In this document: in pieces, positions 15,688 through 24,906 of the stretch
Numbering within the stretch: position 1 is the stretch's first letter
How the letters are laid out: every line of letters starts with the position of its first letter
The notes under the pieces: generated by a model
Told to the model about the DNA's origin: nothing
What the model saw: the letters and a program-made list of their open reading frames with translations, nothing else
The model's database searches: none
Made by a program: the position numbers and the translations under genes
Assembly: GCF_022557175.1 (NCBI RefSeq)
Contig: NZ_CP092915.1
Coordinates: 1,240,001 to 1,304,000 of the forward strand
Length of the DNA stretch: 64,000 bases
Source of the DNA: Mycolicibacterium sp. YH-1
GTDB taxonomy: Bacteria > Actinomycetota > Actinomycetes > Mycobacteriales > Mycobacteriaceae
Reading direction: 5' to 3'

Positions 15688-16437
15688 GTGACTCGTCAGA
15701 AGATCCTCATCACCGGTGCCAGCTCCGGCCTGGGCGCCGGGATGGCCCGTCAGTTCGCTGCCAAGGGCCGTGACCTCGCGCTGTGCGCGCGTCGCACCGA
15801 GAACCTCGAGGAGTTGAAGGCCGAACTCCTGGCCAGGCATCCCCAGATCACGATCGCGGTCGCCGCGCTCGACGTCAACGACCACGAGGCGGTGCCGAGG
15901 GTGTTCGCCGAGCTCGCAACGGAACTCGGTGGTCTCGACCGCGTCATCGTGAATGCGGGAATCGGCAAGGGCTACAAGCTCGGCGGCGGCAAGCTGTGGG
16001 CGAACAAGGCCACCATCGAGACCAACCTGGTGTCGGCGCTGGTGCAGATCGAGACGGCGCTTGAGATGTTCGCGAAGGCCGGCGCCGGGCACCTGGTTCT
16101 GGTGTCCTCGGTGCTGGGCAACAAGGGCGTGCCCGGGGTCAAGGCCGCCTATGCCGCGAGCAAGGCCGGCGTGACGTCGCTCGGCGAATCGCTGCGCGCC
16201 GAGTACCCGTCCGGCCCGATCAAGATCACGGTACTCGAGCCGGGCTACATCGAGTCCGAGATGACCGCGAAGGCCAACTCGACGGCGCTGATGGTCGACA
16301 ACGAGACCGGCGTCAGGGCCATGGTCGACGCCATAGAGAAGGAGAGGGGGCGCGCCGTCGTGCCGGGTTGGCCCTGGTGGCCGCTGGTGGAGTTGTTGAA
16401 GGTGCTGCCACCCCGCTTCACCAAGCGCTTCGCCTAA
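15688..16437 (+). CDS. Short-chain dehydrogenase/reductase (Rv0945-like)
   Basis: A 249-residue classical SDR. TGASSGLG is at residues 9-16, NAGIG at about 90, the serine strand is LVLVSSVLGNKG, and the catalytic pair lies in AAYAASKAGVTSLG. The C-terminus ends in a hydrophobic WPWWPLVELLKVLPP stretch that may contact the membrane. The start is the GTG at 15688, 38 bp from the divergent chorismate mutase start; the upstream in-frame sequence is antisense to that gene. Substrate unknown. Confidence 0.8.
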   Translation: MTRQKILITGASSGLGAGMARQFAAKGRDLALCARRTENLEELKAELLARHPQITIAVAALDVNDHEAVPRVFAELATELGGLDRVIVNAGIGKGYKLGGGKLWANKATIETNLVSALVQIETALEMFAKAGAGHLVLVSSVLGNKGVPGVKAAYAASKAGVTSLGESLRAEYPSGPIKITVLEPGYIESEMTAKANSTALMVDNETGVRAMVDAIEKERGRAVVPGWPWWPLVELLKVLPPRFTKRFA

Positions 16438-16504
16438 CCCCTGCGATTTCGGCGCGCAAAGGAGCGCTCACCGCTCCAAAACGCGCCGAAATCGCGACAG
16501 GGGG
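16438..16504. repeat. Long intergenic inverted repeat (stem-loop)
   Basis: The left arm 16438-16456 and right arm about 16482-16504 share CGATTTCGGCGCG exactly and extend outward to CCCCTG/CAGGGG with two unpaired bases. Inside, GGAGCG (16461-16466) pairs with CGCTCC (16472-16477). The structure starts directly after the SDR stop codon and ends 13 bp before the next start, so it could act as a terminator or RNA processing site. There is no T-run. Confidence 0.7.
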
Positions 16505-16517
16505 CGACAATCGTCCG

Positions 16518-17150
16518 GTGAGCCAGCACTACGGGACCATCGCGTTCACCGACGCCGTGCGCGAGGCGCAGAAGCACTACGGCAGTGACGCGTTCTACAC
16601 CAGCCGCACGATGCGCGCCCGCGCCATCGCCGGGCCCGACCCGCTGACGGAGGATGTACGTGAGTTCCTGTCCGAACGCGACGGTTTCTACCTCGCGTCA
16701 GTGAGCCAAACCGGCTGGCCCTACGTGCAATTCAGGGGCGGGCCAGTCGGTTTCATACGCGTCCTAGACGATCACACGCTGGGGTGGGCCGACTTCCAGG
16801 GCAACCTGCAGTACATCAGCACGGGCAACGTCACCGCCGACGACCGCGTCGCCCTGTTCGCCATGGACTACCCGCATCGGCGCCGGCTGAAGATCTTCGG
16901 CCATGCCCGCATCACCACCGTCGAGGAGGACGCCGCGCTCGTGGAGTCGCTGACTGTCCCCGAGTACGACGCCGTCGTGGAGCGTGCGGTCGTGGTCAGC
17001 GTCGAAGCATTCGACTGGAACTGTCAGCAGCACATCACCCCGCGATTCTCCGCTGCCGAACTGGAGCCGCGCCTGGCCGCTCTGCGTGACGAGGTGGCCA
17101 GCCTGCGCCGCGAGAACGAGGAGCTGCGGCGCCGTGGCGCCGCGGGGTGA
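16518..17150 (+). CDS. Pyridoxamine 5'-phosphate oxidase family (FMN-binding) protein
   Basis: A 210-residue split-barrel flavin-binding protein. The central region FYLASVSQTGWPYVQFRGGPVGFIRVLDDHTLGWADFQGN and the following DDRVALFAMDYPHRRRLKIFGHARI are typical of the PNPOx-like family of unknown substrate, not of the pyridoxal pathway enzyme itself. The C-terminal 30 residues form a short coiled coil (LAALRDEVASLRRENEELRRR). The start is the GTG at 16518, after the stem-loop. The gene converges on pgi with a 5-bp gap. Confidence 0.75.
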   Translation: MSQHYGTIAFTDAVREAQKHYGSDAFYTSRTMRARAIAGPDPLTEDVREFLSERDGFYLASVSQTGWPYVQFRGGPVGFIRVLDDHTLGWADFQGNLQYISTGNVTADDRVALFAMDYPHRRRLKIFGHARITTVEEDAALVESLTVPEYDAVVERAVVVSVEAFDWNCQQHITPRFSAAELEPRLAALRDEVASLRRENEELRRRGAAG

Positions 17151-17155
17151 CTCCG

Positions 17156-18823
<1,668 letters not shown>

Positions 18824-18873
18824 TCCCCCGACCCTAGTGCGGAGCGCCTTTCGAAGGAGTAAATGATTGACGT

Positions 18874-20322
18874 ATGGACACCGCCAAGCTCCTGTCATCT
18901 GTCCCCACCGGGCTCTGGATCGGTGGTGAGGAACGCGCCGGGTCGTCGACCTTGGACGTGCTGAACCCCGCCACCGACGAGGTGCTGATCTCGATCGCCA
19001 GTGCCACCCCCGAGGACGGCATCGCCGCACTCGACGCCGCCGCAGGCGTGCAGAAGGAGTGGGCCGCGACGCCACCGCGCGAACGCGGCGAGATCCTGCG
19101 TTCGGTGTTCGAGGCGATCACCGCGCGCGCCGAGGAGTTCGCGACGCTGATGACCCTCGAGATGGGCAAGGTGCTCGCCGAGAGCATGGGCGAGGTGAAG
19201 TACGGCGCCGAGTTCTTCCGCTGGTTCGCCGAGGAGGCCGTCCGCATCGACGGTCGCTACACCCGCAGCCCCGCGGGCACGGGACGCATCATCGTGACCA
19301 AGCAGGCCGTCGGCCCGTGCCTGGCGATCACGCCGTGGAACTTCCCGCTGGCGATGGGCACCCGCAAGATCGGTCCGGCGATGGCCGCGGGTTGCACGAT
19401 GATCATCAAACCCGCGCAGGAAACTCCGTTGACGATGCTGCTGCTCGCCAAGCTCATGGACGAGGCGGGCCTGCCCAAGGGCGTGCTGTCGGTCCTGCCG
19501 ACGGCCAAGCCGGGTGACCTGACCACCGCGCTGATCGACGACGGCCGGTTGCGCAAGCTGACGTTCACCGGCTCGACCGGCGTGGGCAAGGCCCTCGCCA
19601 AGCAGAGCAGCGACAAGCTGCTGCGGCTGTCGATGGAGTTGGGCGGCAACGCACCGTTCATCGTGTTCGACGACGCCGACCTCGACGCCGCGGTCGACGG
19701 CGCGGTCCTGGCCAAGATGCGCAACGGCGGTGAGGCGTGCACGGCGTCGAACCGGTTCCACGTCGCCAACGCGGTCCGCGAGGAGTTCACCGAGAAGCTG
19801 GTGAAGCGGATGCGTGAGTTCACCCTCGGCAACGGGCTCGACAAGTCGTCGACGCTGGGGCCGCTGATCAACGCCAAGCAGGTCGCGACCGTCGCGGATC
19901 TGGTGTCGGACGCGGTGTCGCGCGGTGCGACCGTCGCGGTCGGTGGTGTCGCGCCGGACGGGCCTGGCCACTTCTATCCGGCGACCGTGCTCGCCAACCT
20001 GTCGGCGGATTCCCGCATCCTCAAGGAGGAGGTGTTCGGCCCGGTGGCTCCGATCATCGGCTTCGACACCGAGGAGGAGGGCATCGCCGCCGCCAACGAC
20101 ACCGAGTACGGGCTCGCCGCCTACATTTACACCCAGTCGCTGGACCGTGCGCTGCGCGTCGCCGAGGCGATCGAGGCCGGCATGGTCGGCGTCAACCGTG
20201 GTGTGATCTCCGATCCGGCGGCCCCGTTCGGCGGGGTCAAGGAGTCCGGCTTCGGACGCGAGGGCGGCTCGGAGGGTATTGAGGAGTACCTCGACACCAA
20301 GTACATCGCGCTGACGAGCTAG
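18874..20322 (+). CDS. NAD(P)-dependent succinate-semialdehyde dehydrogenase family
   Basis: A 482-residue aldehyde dehydrogenase of the GabD type. Catalytic Glu255 lies in MELGGNAP and the nucleophile Cys289 in [32 protein letters not shown] and [11 protein letters not shown] line the cofactor site. The Glu-Ala-Cys-Thr context and [15 protein letters not shown] near the C-terminus are those of succinate-semialdehyde dehydrogenases, which feed GABA or 2-oxoglutarate-derived semialdehyde into succinate. No GABA transaminase gene is adjacent, so the physiological substrate remains open. Confidence 0.82.
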   Translation: MDTAKLLSSVPTGLWIGGEERAGSSTLDVLNPATDEVLISIASATPEDGIAALDAAAGVQKEWAATPPRERGEILRSVFEAITARAEEFATLMTLEMGKVLAESMGEVKYGAEFFRWFAEEAVRIDGRYTRSPAGTGRIIVTKQAVGPCLAITPWNFPLAMGTRKIGPAMAAGCTMIIKPAQETPLTMLLLAKLMDEAGLPKGVLSVLPTAKPGDLTTALIDDGRLRKLTFTGSTGVGKALAKQSSDKLLRLSMELGGNAPFIVFDDADLDAAVDGAVLAKMRNGGEACTASNRFHVANAVREEFTEKLVKRMREFTLGNGLDKSSTLGPLINAKQVATVADLVSDAVSRGATVAVGGVAPDGPGHFYPATVLANLSADSRILKEEVFGPVAPIIGFDTEEEGIAAANDTEYGLAAYIYTQSLDRALRVAEAIEAGMVGVNRGVISDPAAPFGGVKESGFGREGGSEGIEEYLDTKYIALTS

Positions 20323-20350
20323 GCCCCGGGGCCACCGCCAACACCGGCAG

Positions 20351-20399
20351 TATCCGCATCTGCGGCACGGAATGGGCATCTGGCCCGCGTTTGCGGATA
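20351..20399. promoter_or_regulatory. Candidate operator: repeated TGCGGAT/ATCCGCA motifs
   Basis: TATCCGCA (20351-20358) is mirrored by TGCGGATA (20392-20399). The first arm also forms a small palindrome CCGCATCTGCGG (20354-20365). The motifs end 11 bp before the HTH-TOBE start, in the right place for autoregulation by a molybdate-responsive repressor. The role is inferred. Confidence 0.45.
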
Positions 20400-20409
20400 G
20401 GGTGTGCCG

Positions 20410-20817
20410 ATGCCGACGATTCGGATCCGCGAGGCCGCCGACCTGCTGGGCGTTAGCGACGACACCGTCCGGCGATGGATCGACGACGGGGGCCTCACGG
20501 TCACCAACGACGACGCAGGCCGCAAGGTGCTCGACGGCGCGCAGCTCTCGGAGTTCATCCGCGGCAGGGCTGGCCCGGCACCGCAGGACCCCCTGAGCGT
20601 CGGCAGTTCAGCACGCAACCGCTTCGCCGGCCTGGTCACCAAGGTCACCACCGACAAGGTGATGGCGCAGGTGGAGATGCAGTGTGGGCCGTTCACCGTC
20701 GTATCGCTGATGAGCACCGAGGCGGTGCGTGAACTCGGCCTCGAGCCGGGCAGCGTCGCCGTCGCCGTCGTCAAGGCGACAACCGTCATCGTCGAAACGT
20801 CGGGAGAGAAGTCATGA
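20410..20817 (+). CDS. Helix-turn-helix/TOBE (Mop) molybdate-binding regulator
   Basis: A 135-residue protein with two parts. Residues 1-55 are a MerR-like excisionase-type helix-turn-helix (IREAADLLGVSDDTVRRWIDDGGL). Residues about 67-131 are a TOBE/Mop domain (NRFAGLVTKVTTDKVMAQVEMQCGPFTVVSLMSTEAVRELGLEPGSVAVAVVKATTVIVE), which binds molybdate or tungstate. ATG at 20410 is preferred to the GTG at 20404. Its stop codon overlaps the modA start (ATGA), so the two are translationally coupled. It probably senses molybdate and controls modA. Confidence 0.8.
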   Translation: MPTIRIREAADLLGVSDDTVRRWIDDGGLTVTNDDAGRKVLDGAQLSEFIRGRAGPAPQDPLSVGSSARNRFAGLVTKVTTDKVMAQVEMQCGPFTVVSLMSTEAVRELGLEPGSVAVAVVKATTVIVETSGEKS

Positions 20818-21572
20818 GAAGGATCGTTGGGCTGGTCGCGGCGTGCACGCTGGCAGCGGCTCTGGTGAGCGGCTGCGGGTCGGACGGCGAGGCGCCACCC
20901 GGAACGCTGACGGTCTTCGCGGCCGCATCGCTGAAGAAGTCGTTCACCGAGATCGGCGAGCAGTTCAAGGCCGACAATCCCGGTGCGTCCGTTGAGTTCT
21001 CGTTCGCGGGCTCCTCGGATCTCGTCACGCAGCTCACACAGGGGGCGAGCGCCGACGTCTTCGCGTCGGCCGACACCAAGAACATGGACAAGGCGGTCCA
21101 GGCGGGCCTGGTCGCCGGCGACCCGGTGAGCTTCGCCTCGAACACGCTCACCATCGCGGTGGCACCGGGCAATCCGCAGCACGTGACATCTTTCCGGGAC
21201 CTCACCCGCGAGGGTCTCAACGTCGTCGTGTGCGCTCCGCAGGTGCCCTGCGGGACGGCGACCAACAAGGTCGAGGAGGCCACCGGAGTGCACCTCGACC
21301 CGGTCAGCGAGGAGTCGTCGGTCACCGACGTGCTCAACAAGGTCTCGTCAGGGCAGGCCGACGCGGGGCTGGTCTACGTCACCGACGTCGCCGGTTCGGA
21401 CGGCAAGGTCACCGCGATCAACTTCCCGGAGGCGGTCGACGCGGTCAACACCTATCCGATCGCAACACTCAAGGGCGCGAAGGACGCTGACCTGGCACGA
21501 GAGTTCGTCTCCTACGTCACCGGCGAGGTCGGGCAGCGGGTTCTCGGGGAGGCCGGGTTCGGCAAACCCTGA
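20814..21572 (+). CDS. modA: Molybdate ABC transporter substrate-binding lipoprotein
   Basis: A 252-residue periplasmic-binding protein. A lipoprotein signal ends in LVSGC with the lipidated Cys21. The mature N-terminus LTVFAAASLKKSFTEIGEQF, the middle FAGSSDLVTQLTQGASADVFASAD and the late DAGLVYVTDV are the standard ModA ligand loops for the tetrahedral oxyanion. It overlaps the HTH-TOBE gene by 4 bp. The usual modB and modC genes do not follow: the next gene, 13 bp away, is the converging chorismate mutase. Confidence 0.88.
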   Translation: MRRIVGLVAACTLAAALVSGCGSDGEAPPGTLTVFAAASLKKSFTEIGEQFKADNPGASVEFSFAGSSDLVTQLTQGASADVFASADTKNMDKAVQAGLVAGDPVSFASNTLTIAVAPGNPQHVTSFRDLTREGLNVVVCAPQVPCGTATNKVEEATGVHLDPVSEESSVTDVLNKVSSGQADAGLVYVTDVAGSDGKVTAINFPEAVDAVNTYPIATLKGAKDADLAREFVSYVTGEVGQRVLGEAGFGKP

Positions 21573-21585
21573 CCAGGGGAGTGGA

Positions 21586-21894
21586 TCAGTGGCCGAGTCG
21601 ACCGCGACCCAGCCGCAGAAGCAGCATCGCGAGGTCCTTGCCCTCCGGGCCGAGTTCGCTGTAGCGCTCGATGACCTTCATCTCCCTGCTGTGCACCAGA
21701 CGGGTGCCGCCGGAGGCCATCCTGGCCTTGCCGATCAGCTTGGACACCTCGGTGCGACGGGCGACAGCAGCCAGGATCTCGGCGTCAAGACGATCGATCT
21801 CGCGACGAAGATCGTCGATGTCGGGAGTGGGCTCAGTTTCAACGCTCATGTCTTGTGACTCCGAATTCTCTTCGCGCATGGATTGTGGTCTCAT
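21586..21894 (-). CDS. Cytoplasmic chorismate mutase, AroQ-delta class (Rv0948c-like)
   Basis: A 102-residue single-domain chorismate mutase: chorismate to prephenate, the branch step to Phe and Tyr. The AroQ fold is clear: DDLRREIDRLDAEILAAVARRTEVSKLIGKARMASGGTRLVHSREMKVIERY, ending LGRGRLGH. In M. tuberculosis this small enzyme is weak alone and is activated by complex formation with DAHP synthase; the C-terminal RLGH tail is part of that contact. I choose the ATG at 21894 over those at 21879 and 21849 because it overlaps the stop codon of an upstream leader ORF by ATGA and keeps the N-terminal extension seen in the M. tuberculosis protein. Confidence 0.87.
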   Translation of the reverse strand: MRPQSMREENSESQDMSVETEPTPDIDDLRREIDRLDAEILAAVARRTEVSKLIGKARMASGGTRLVHSREMKVIERYSELGPEGKDLAMLLLRLGRGRLGH

Positions 21895-21995
21895 CCGGTT
21901 TCGGGTCTGACAAGAGAGTCGAGCCCCGGATCCGGAATCGGACCGCGGGGCTCTGGGAAGTAGCTAGACCACGGACACCGGTTGCCGGTGTCCAT
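21891..21995 (-). CDS. Putative aromatic leader peptide (uORF) of chorismate mutase
   Basis: A 34-codon ORF from ATG at 21995 to a TGA at 21893-21891 that overlaps the chorismate mutase ATG. Codons 9-13 read Trp-Ser-Ser-Tyr-Phe (bases 21971-21957). The ribosome site could be AGGGACGG just before a run of T. The ORF starts inside hairpin 21973-21993, and the WSSYF codons sit between that hairpin and a second one at 21921-21953. This arrangement is what a ribosome-stalling attenuator for aromatic amino acids would need. Coding status is inferred from position, composition and ATGA coupling, and a chance ORF cannot be excluded. Confidence 0.5.
   Translation of the reverse strand: MDTGNRCPWSSYFPEPRGPIPDPGLDSLVRPETG
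21921..21953 (-). promoter_or_regulatory. Hairpin 2 of the chorismate mutase leader
   Basis: GAGCCCCG (21953-21946 on the minus strand) pairs with CGGGGCTC (21928-21921), and TCCG/CGGA extends the stem inside. A ribosome paused on leader codons 9-13 would cover the 5' arm. No T-run follows, so any termination would have to be Rho-dependent, or the hairpin acts on translation. Confidence 0.5.
21973..21993 (-). promoter_or_regulatory. Hairpin 1 of the chorismate mutase leader
   Basis: A perfect stem GGACACCGG/CCGGTGTCC with a 3-nt loop begins at the last base of the leader ATG. On the minus strand a run of seven T precedes it, so it is not an intrinsic terminator for this gene. It may tune initiation of the leader ORF. 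Confidence 0.5.
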
Positions 21996-22060
21996 AAAAA
22001 AACCGTCCCTGCAGATCGAGCACAGATCGAGTGTGCCACCAACAGCGGCGTCGGCGCAAA

Positions 22061-22129
22061 GACATCGCAGGGCCCGCCCTGGTGACATCGCAGGGCCCGC
22101 CCTGGTGACATCGCAGGGCCCGCCCTGAT
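22061..22129. repeat. Three tandem 23-bp repeats upstream of uvrD1
   Basis: Units at 22061-22083, 22084-22106 and 22107-22129 all begin GACATCGCAGGGCCCGCCCT. The first two are identical and the third differs by one base near its end. Each contains the inverted repeat CAGGGC-CC-GCCCTG, so the array is three adjacent 6-bp hairpins or three protein-binding palindromes with 23-bp phasing. It lies between the divergent chorismate mutase and uvrD1 genes, 54 bp before the uvrD1 start. Confidence 0.9.
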
Positions 22130-22183
22130 GACCGGCACGGCTCGGCGCAAACTGTCCCTGTGCAGCGGTAAGTTCAAGGGGAT

Positions 22184-24505
22184 ATGTCGATCGCCACCGA
22201 AACCGACCAGTTGCTCGACGGGCTGAACCCGCAACAGCGCCAGGCGGTGCTCCACGAGGGAACACCGCTGCTCATTGTCGCCGGAGCAGGGTCGGGTAAG
22301 ACCGCCGTGCTGACCCGCCGCATCGCCTACCTACTCGCGGCGCGCGACGTCGGTGTCGGGCAGGTGCTGGCCATCACGTTCACCAACAAGGCCGCCGCCG
22401 AGATGCGTGAGCGTGTCGTCGACCTCATCGGCCCCCGCGCGCGGTCCATGTGGGTGTCGACGTTCCACTCCACCTGCGTGCGAATCCTGCGCAACCAGGC
22501 GTCGCTGCTGCCGGGCCTGAACTCCAACTTCTCGATCTATGACGCGGACGATTCACGGCGCTTGCTGATGATGATCGCCAAGGACATGGGCCTGGACACC
22601 AAGCGGTACTCGCCGCGGCTGCTGTCCAACTCCATCTCCAACCTCAAGAACGAGCTGATCGACCCCGACCGCGCGGCCGCCGAGCTGACCGAGGCCAGTG
22701 ATGATCTGACCCGCGTCGTCGCCGAGGTGTTCTCCGAGTACCAGCGTCGGCTGCGCGCCGCCAACGCGCTGGACTTCGACGACCTGATCGGGGAGACCGT
22801 CGCCGTCCTGCAGGCATTCCCGCAGATCGCGCAGTACTACCGCAGGCGCTTCCGGCACATCCTGGTCGACGAGTACCAGGACACCAACCACGCGCAGTAC
22901 ATGCTGGTGCGCGAACTGGTCGGCCACCCCGACCCCGGCTCGGCCGAGGCCGGTGACGTGCCACCAGGGGAACTGTGCGTGGTGGGTGACGCCGACCAGT
23001 CGATCTACGCGTTCCGCGGCGCCACCATCCGCAACATCGAGGACTTCGAGCGCGACTACCCGAACGCGACAACCATTCTGCTGGAACAGAATTACCGTTC
23101 CACACAGAACATCCTGTCGGCCGCCAACTCCGTCATATCGCGCAATGCGGGTCGGCGTGAGAAGCGGCTGTGGACCGATGCCGGTGAGGGCGAGCTCATC
23201 GTCGGCTACGTCGCCGACAACGAGCACGACGAGGCCAGGTTCGTCGCCGAGGAGATCGACGCGCTCGCCGACCGCGGCGAGATCACCTACAACGACGTCG
23301 CGGTGTTCTACCGCACCAACAACAGCTCGCGCGCGCTGGAGGACGTCTTCATCCGCGCAGGCATTCCCTACAAGGTCGTTGGCGGCGTTCGCTTCTACGA
23401 GCGCAAGGAGATCCGCGACGTCGTGGCGTATCTGCGCGTGCTCGACAACCCCGGTGACGCGGTGAGCATGCGTCGCATCCTCAACACCCCGCGCCGCGGT
23501 ATCGGTGACCGTGCCGAGGCGTGCGTCGCGGTGCACGCCGAGAACACCGGCGCCAACTTCAACGACGCCCTGCAGGAGGCCGCCGCGGGCCGGGTCCCGT
23601 TGCTGAACACCCGCTCGGAGAAGGCCATTGCCAGCTTCGTGAAGATGCTGGACGAGCTGCGCGGGCTACTCGACGGCGAGCTGGGGGACCTGGTCGAGGC
23701 CGTGCTGGACCGCACCGGGTATCGACGTGAACTCGAAACATCCAATGACCCGCAGGATCTGGCGCGACTGGACAACCTCAACGAGCTGGTCAGCGTCGCG
23801 CACGAGTTCAGCATCGACATGACCAACGCCGCCGCGCTGCGGGAGGAGGAGGGCGAACCGGTCGACGAGGACGTCCCCGACACCGGCATGCTGGCGCAAT
23901 TCCTCGAGCGGGTGTCGTTGGTGGCCGACGCTGACGGGATTCCCGAACACGGCTCGGGTGTGGTGACGATGATGACCCTGCACACCGCCAAGGGCCTGGA
24001 GTTCCCCGTCGTGTTCGTGATCGGCTGGGAGGACGGCATGTTCCCGCACATGCGGGCGCTGGGGGATCCGACCGAGCTGTCCGAGGAGCGGCGGCTGGCC
24101 TACGTCGGGATCACCCGCGCGCGCCAACGGCTGCATCTGAGCCGGGCCAAGGTGCGCTCGTCGTGGGGGCAGCCGATGCTCAACCCGGAATCGCGGTTCC
24201 TGCGCGAGATCCCGCAAGAGCTCATCGACTGGCGCCGTGTCGAGGCCCCGCAATCGTTCAGCGCTCCGGTCGGCGGTGCTTCCCGTTACGGCTCCGCCCG
24301 CCCGGCGCCGGGACGTCCCGGCGGTGCTCGCAACAAGCCACTGATATCGCTGGAGCCCGGCGACCGGGTAACCCACGACAAGTACGGGCTGGGCCGGGTC
24401 GAGGAGGTTGCCGGTGTCGGCGAGTCCGCGATGTCGCTCATCGACTTCGGCAGCGCGGGCCGCGTCAAACTCATGCACAACCACGCGCCCATCCAGAAGC
24501 TCTAA
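22184..24505 (+). CDS. uvrD1: ATP-dependent DNA helicase UvrD1 (PcrA-like)
   Basis: A 773-residue superfamily 1A 3'-5' helicase. Walker A AGAGSGKT is at about residues 33-40. Other motifs in order are TFTNKAAAEMRERV (Ia), HILVDEYQDTNHAQY (II), VVGDADQSIYAFRGA (III), LEQNYRST (IV), MTLHTAKGLEFPVVF (V) and YVGITRARQRL (VI). The C-terminal ~60 residues after a glycine/proline-rich linker form the Tudor-like domain (LEPGDRVTHDKYGLGRVEEV) that contacts RNA polymerase or Ku. It works in nucleotide excision repair and related processing. The start ATG is preceded by AAGGGG. Confidence 0.94.
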   Translation: MSIATETDQLLDGLNPQQRQAVLHEGTPLLIVAGAGSGKTAVLTRRIAYLLAARDVGVGQVLAITFTNKAAAEMRERVVDLIGPRARSMWVSTFHSTCVRILRNQASLLPGLNSNFSIYDADDSRRLLMMIAKDMGLDTKRYSPRLLSNSISNLKNELIDPDRAAAELTEASDDLTRVVAEVFSEYQRRLRAANALDFDDLIGETVAVLQAFPQIAQYYRRRFRHILVDEYQDTNHAQYMLVRELVGHPDPGSAEAGDVPPGELCVVGDADQSIYAFRGATIRNIEDFERDYPNATTILLEQNYRSTQNILSAANSVISRNAGRREKRLWTDAGEGELIVGYVADNEHDEARFVAEEIDALADRGEITYNDVAVFYRTNNSSRALEDVFIRAGIPYKVVGGVRFYERKEIRDVVAYLRVLDNPGDAVSMRRILNTPRRGIGDRAEACVAVHAENTGANFNDALQEAAAGRVPLLNTRSEKAIASFVKMLDELRGLLDGELGDLVEAVLDRTGYRRELETSNDPQDLARLDNLNELVSVAHEFSIDMTNAAALREEEGEPVDEDVPDTGMLAQFLERVSLVADADGIPEHGSGVVTMMTLHTAKGLEFPVVFVIGWEDGMFPHMRALGDPTELSEERRLAYVGITRARQRLHLSRAKVRSSWGQPMLNPESRFLREIPQELIDWRRVEAPQSFSAPVGGASRYGSARPAPGRPGGARNKPLISLEPGDRVTHDKYGLGRVEEVAGVGESAMSLIDFGSAGRVKLMHNHAPIQKL

Positions 24506-24906
24506 TCCGGGTGGTTCCAGGGCCGATCCGCCAGCACAGCGGGAACCGGGAGTTGCGACTCCGCTAGCGGCGGCACCGCGGTCAGGACCGGGTTCTGGTC
24601 GAGGCGGGCACCCGCGGTGCGGCCCTGGCCCCAGCCGATCATCTCGCGGTAGCCCCCCAGCAGTCGGGTCTGCGTGACGGCCCGCTCGTCGGCGTGCGGG
24701 CTGTCCGCTCCCACCGGCACAGAGATTGGGGAGACGTACAACGCGTCGGCGGGGCAGTAGGCCTCACACATGAAACACGTCTGACAGTCCGACTGGCGAG
24801 CGATGACGGGCACCCCGTCCTCTCCCCGATCGAACACGTCGGTGGGGCACACCTTCACGCAGATGTCGCACGCGATGCATGCGGTTGCGCTGACGATCTC
24901 GATCAT
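24502..24906 (-). CDS. Dicluster 4Fe-4S ferredoxin (AprB-like)
   Basis: A 134-residue iron-sulfur protein. Two cluster motifs are clear in the first 65 residues: CIACDICVKVCP and CQTCFMCEAYCP. The C-terminal half is a cluster-free tail (LLGGYREMIGWGQGRTAGARLDQNP) that recalls the AprB tail wrapping around the flavoprotein partner. It is the last gene of the operon and overlaps the FAD gene by 4 bp. It most likely passes electrons to or from that flavoprotein. The 3' end overlaps the converging uvrD1 stop by 4 bp. Confidence 0.8.
   Translation of the reverse strand: MIEIVSATACIACDICVKVCPTDVFDRGEDGVPVIARQSDCQTCFMCEAYCPADALYVSPISVPVGADSPHADERAVTQTRLLGGYREMIGWGQGRTAGARLDQNPVLTAVPPLAESQLPVPAVLADRPWNHPD

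Noticed and set aside
21973..22002. Hairpin next to a homopolymer run read as an intrinsic terminator
   Set aside because: On the plus strand the stem is followed by A, not T. On the minus strand the T-run lies before the stem. Neither orientation is a terminator.
22061..22129. Three 23-bp repeats considered as a CRISPR array
   Set aside because: Repeats are directly adjacent with no spacers and there are no cas genes.
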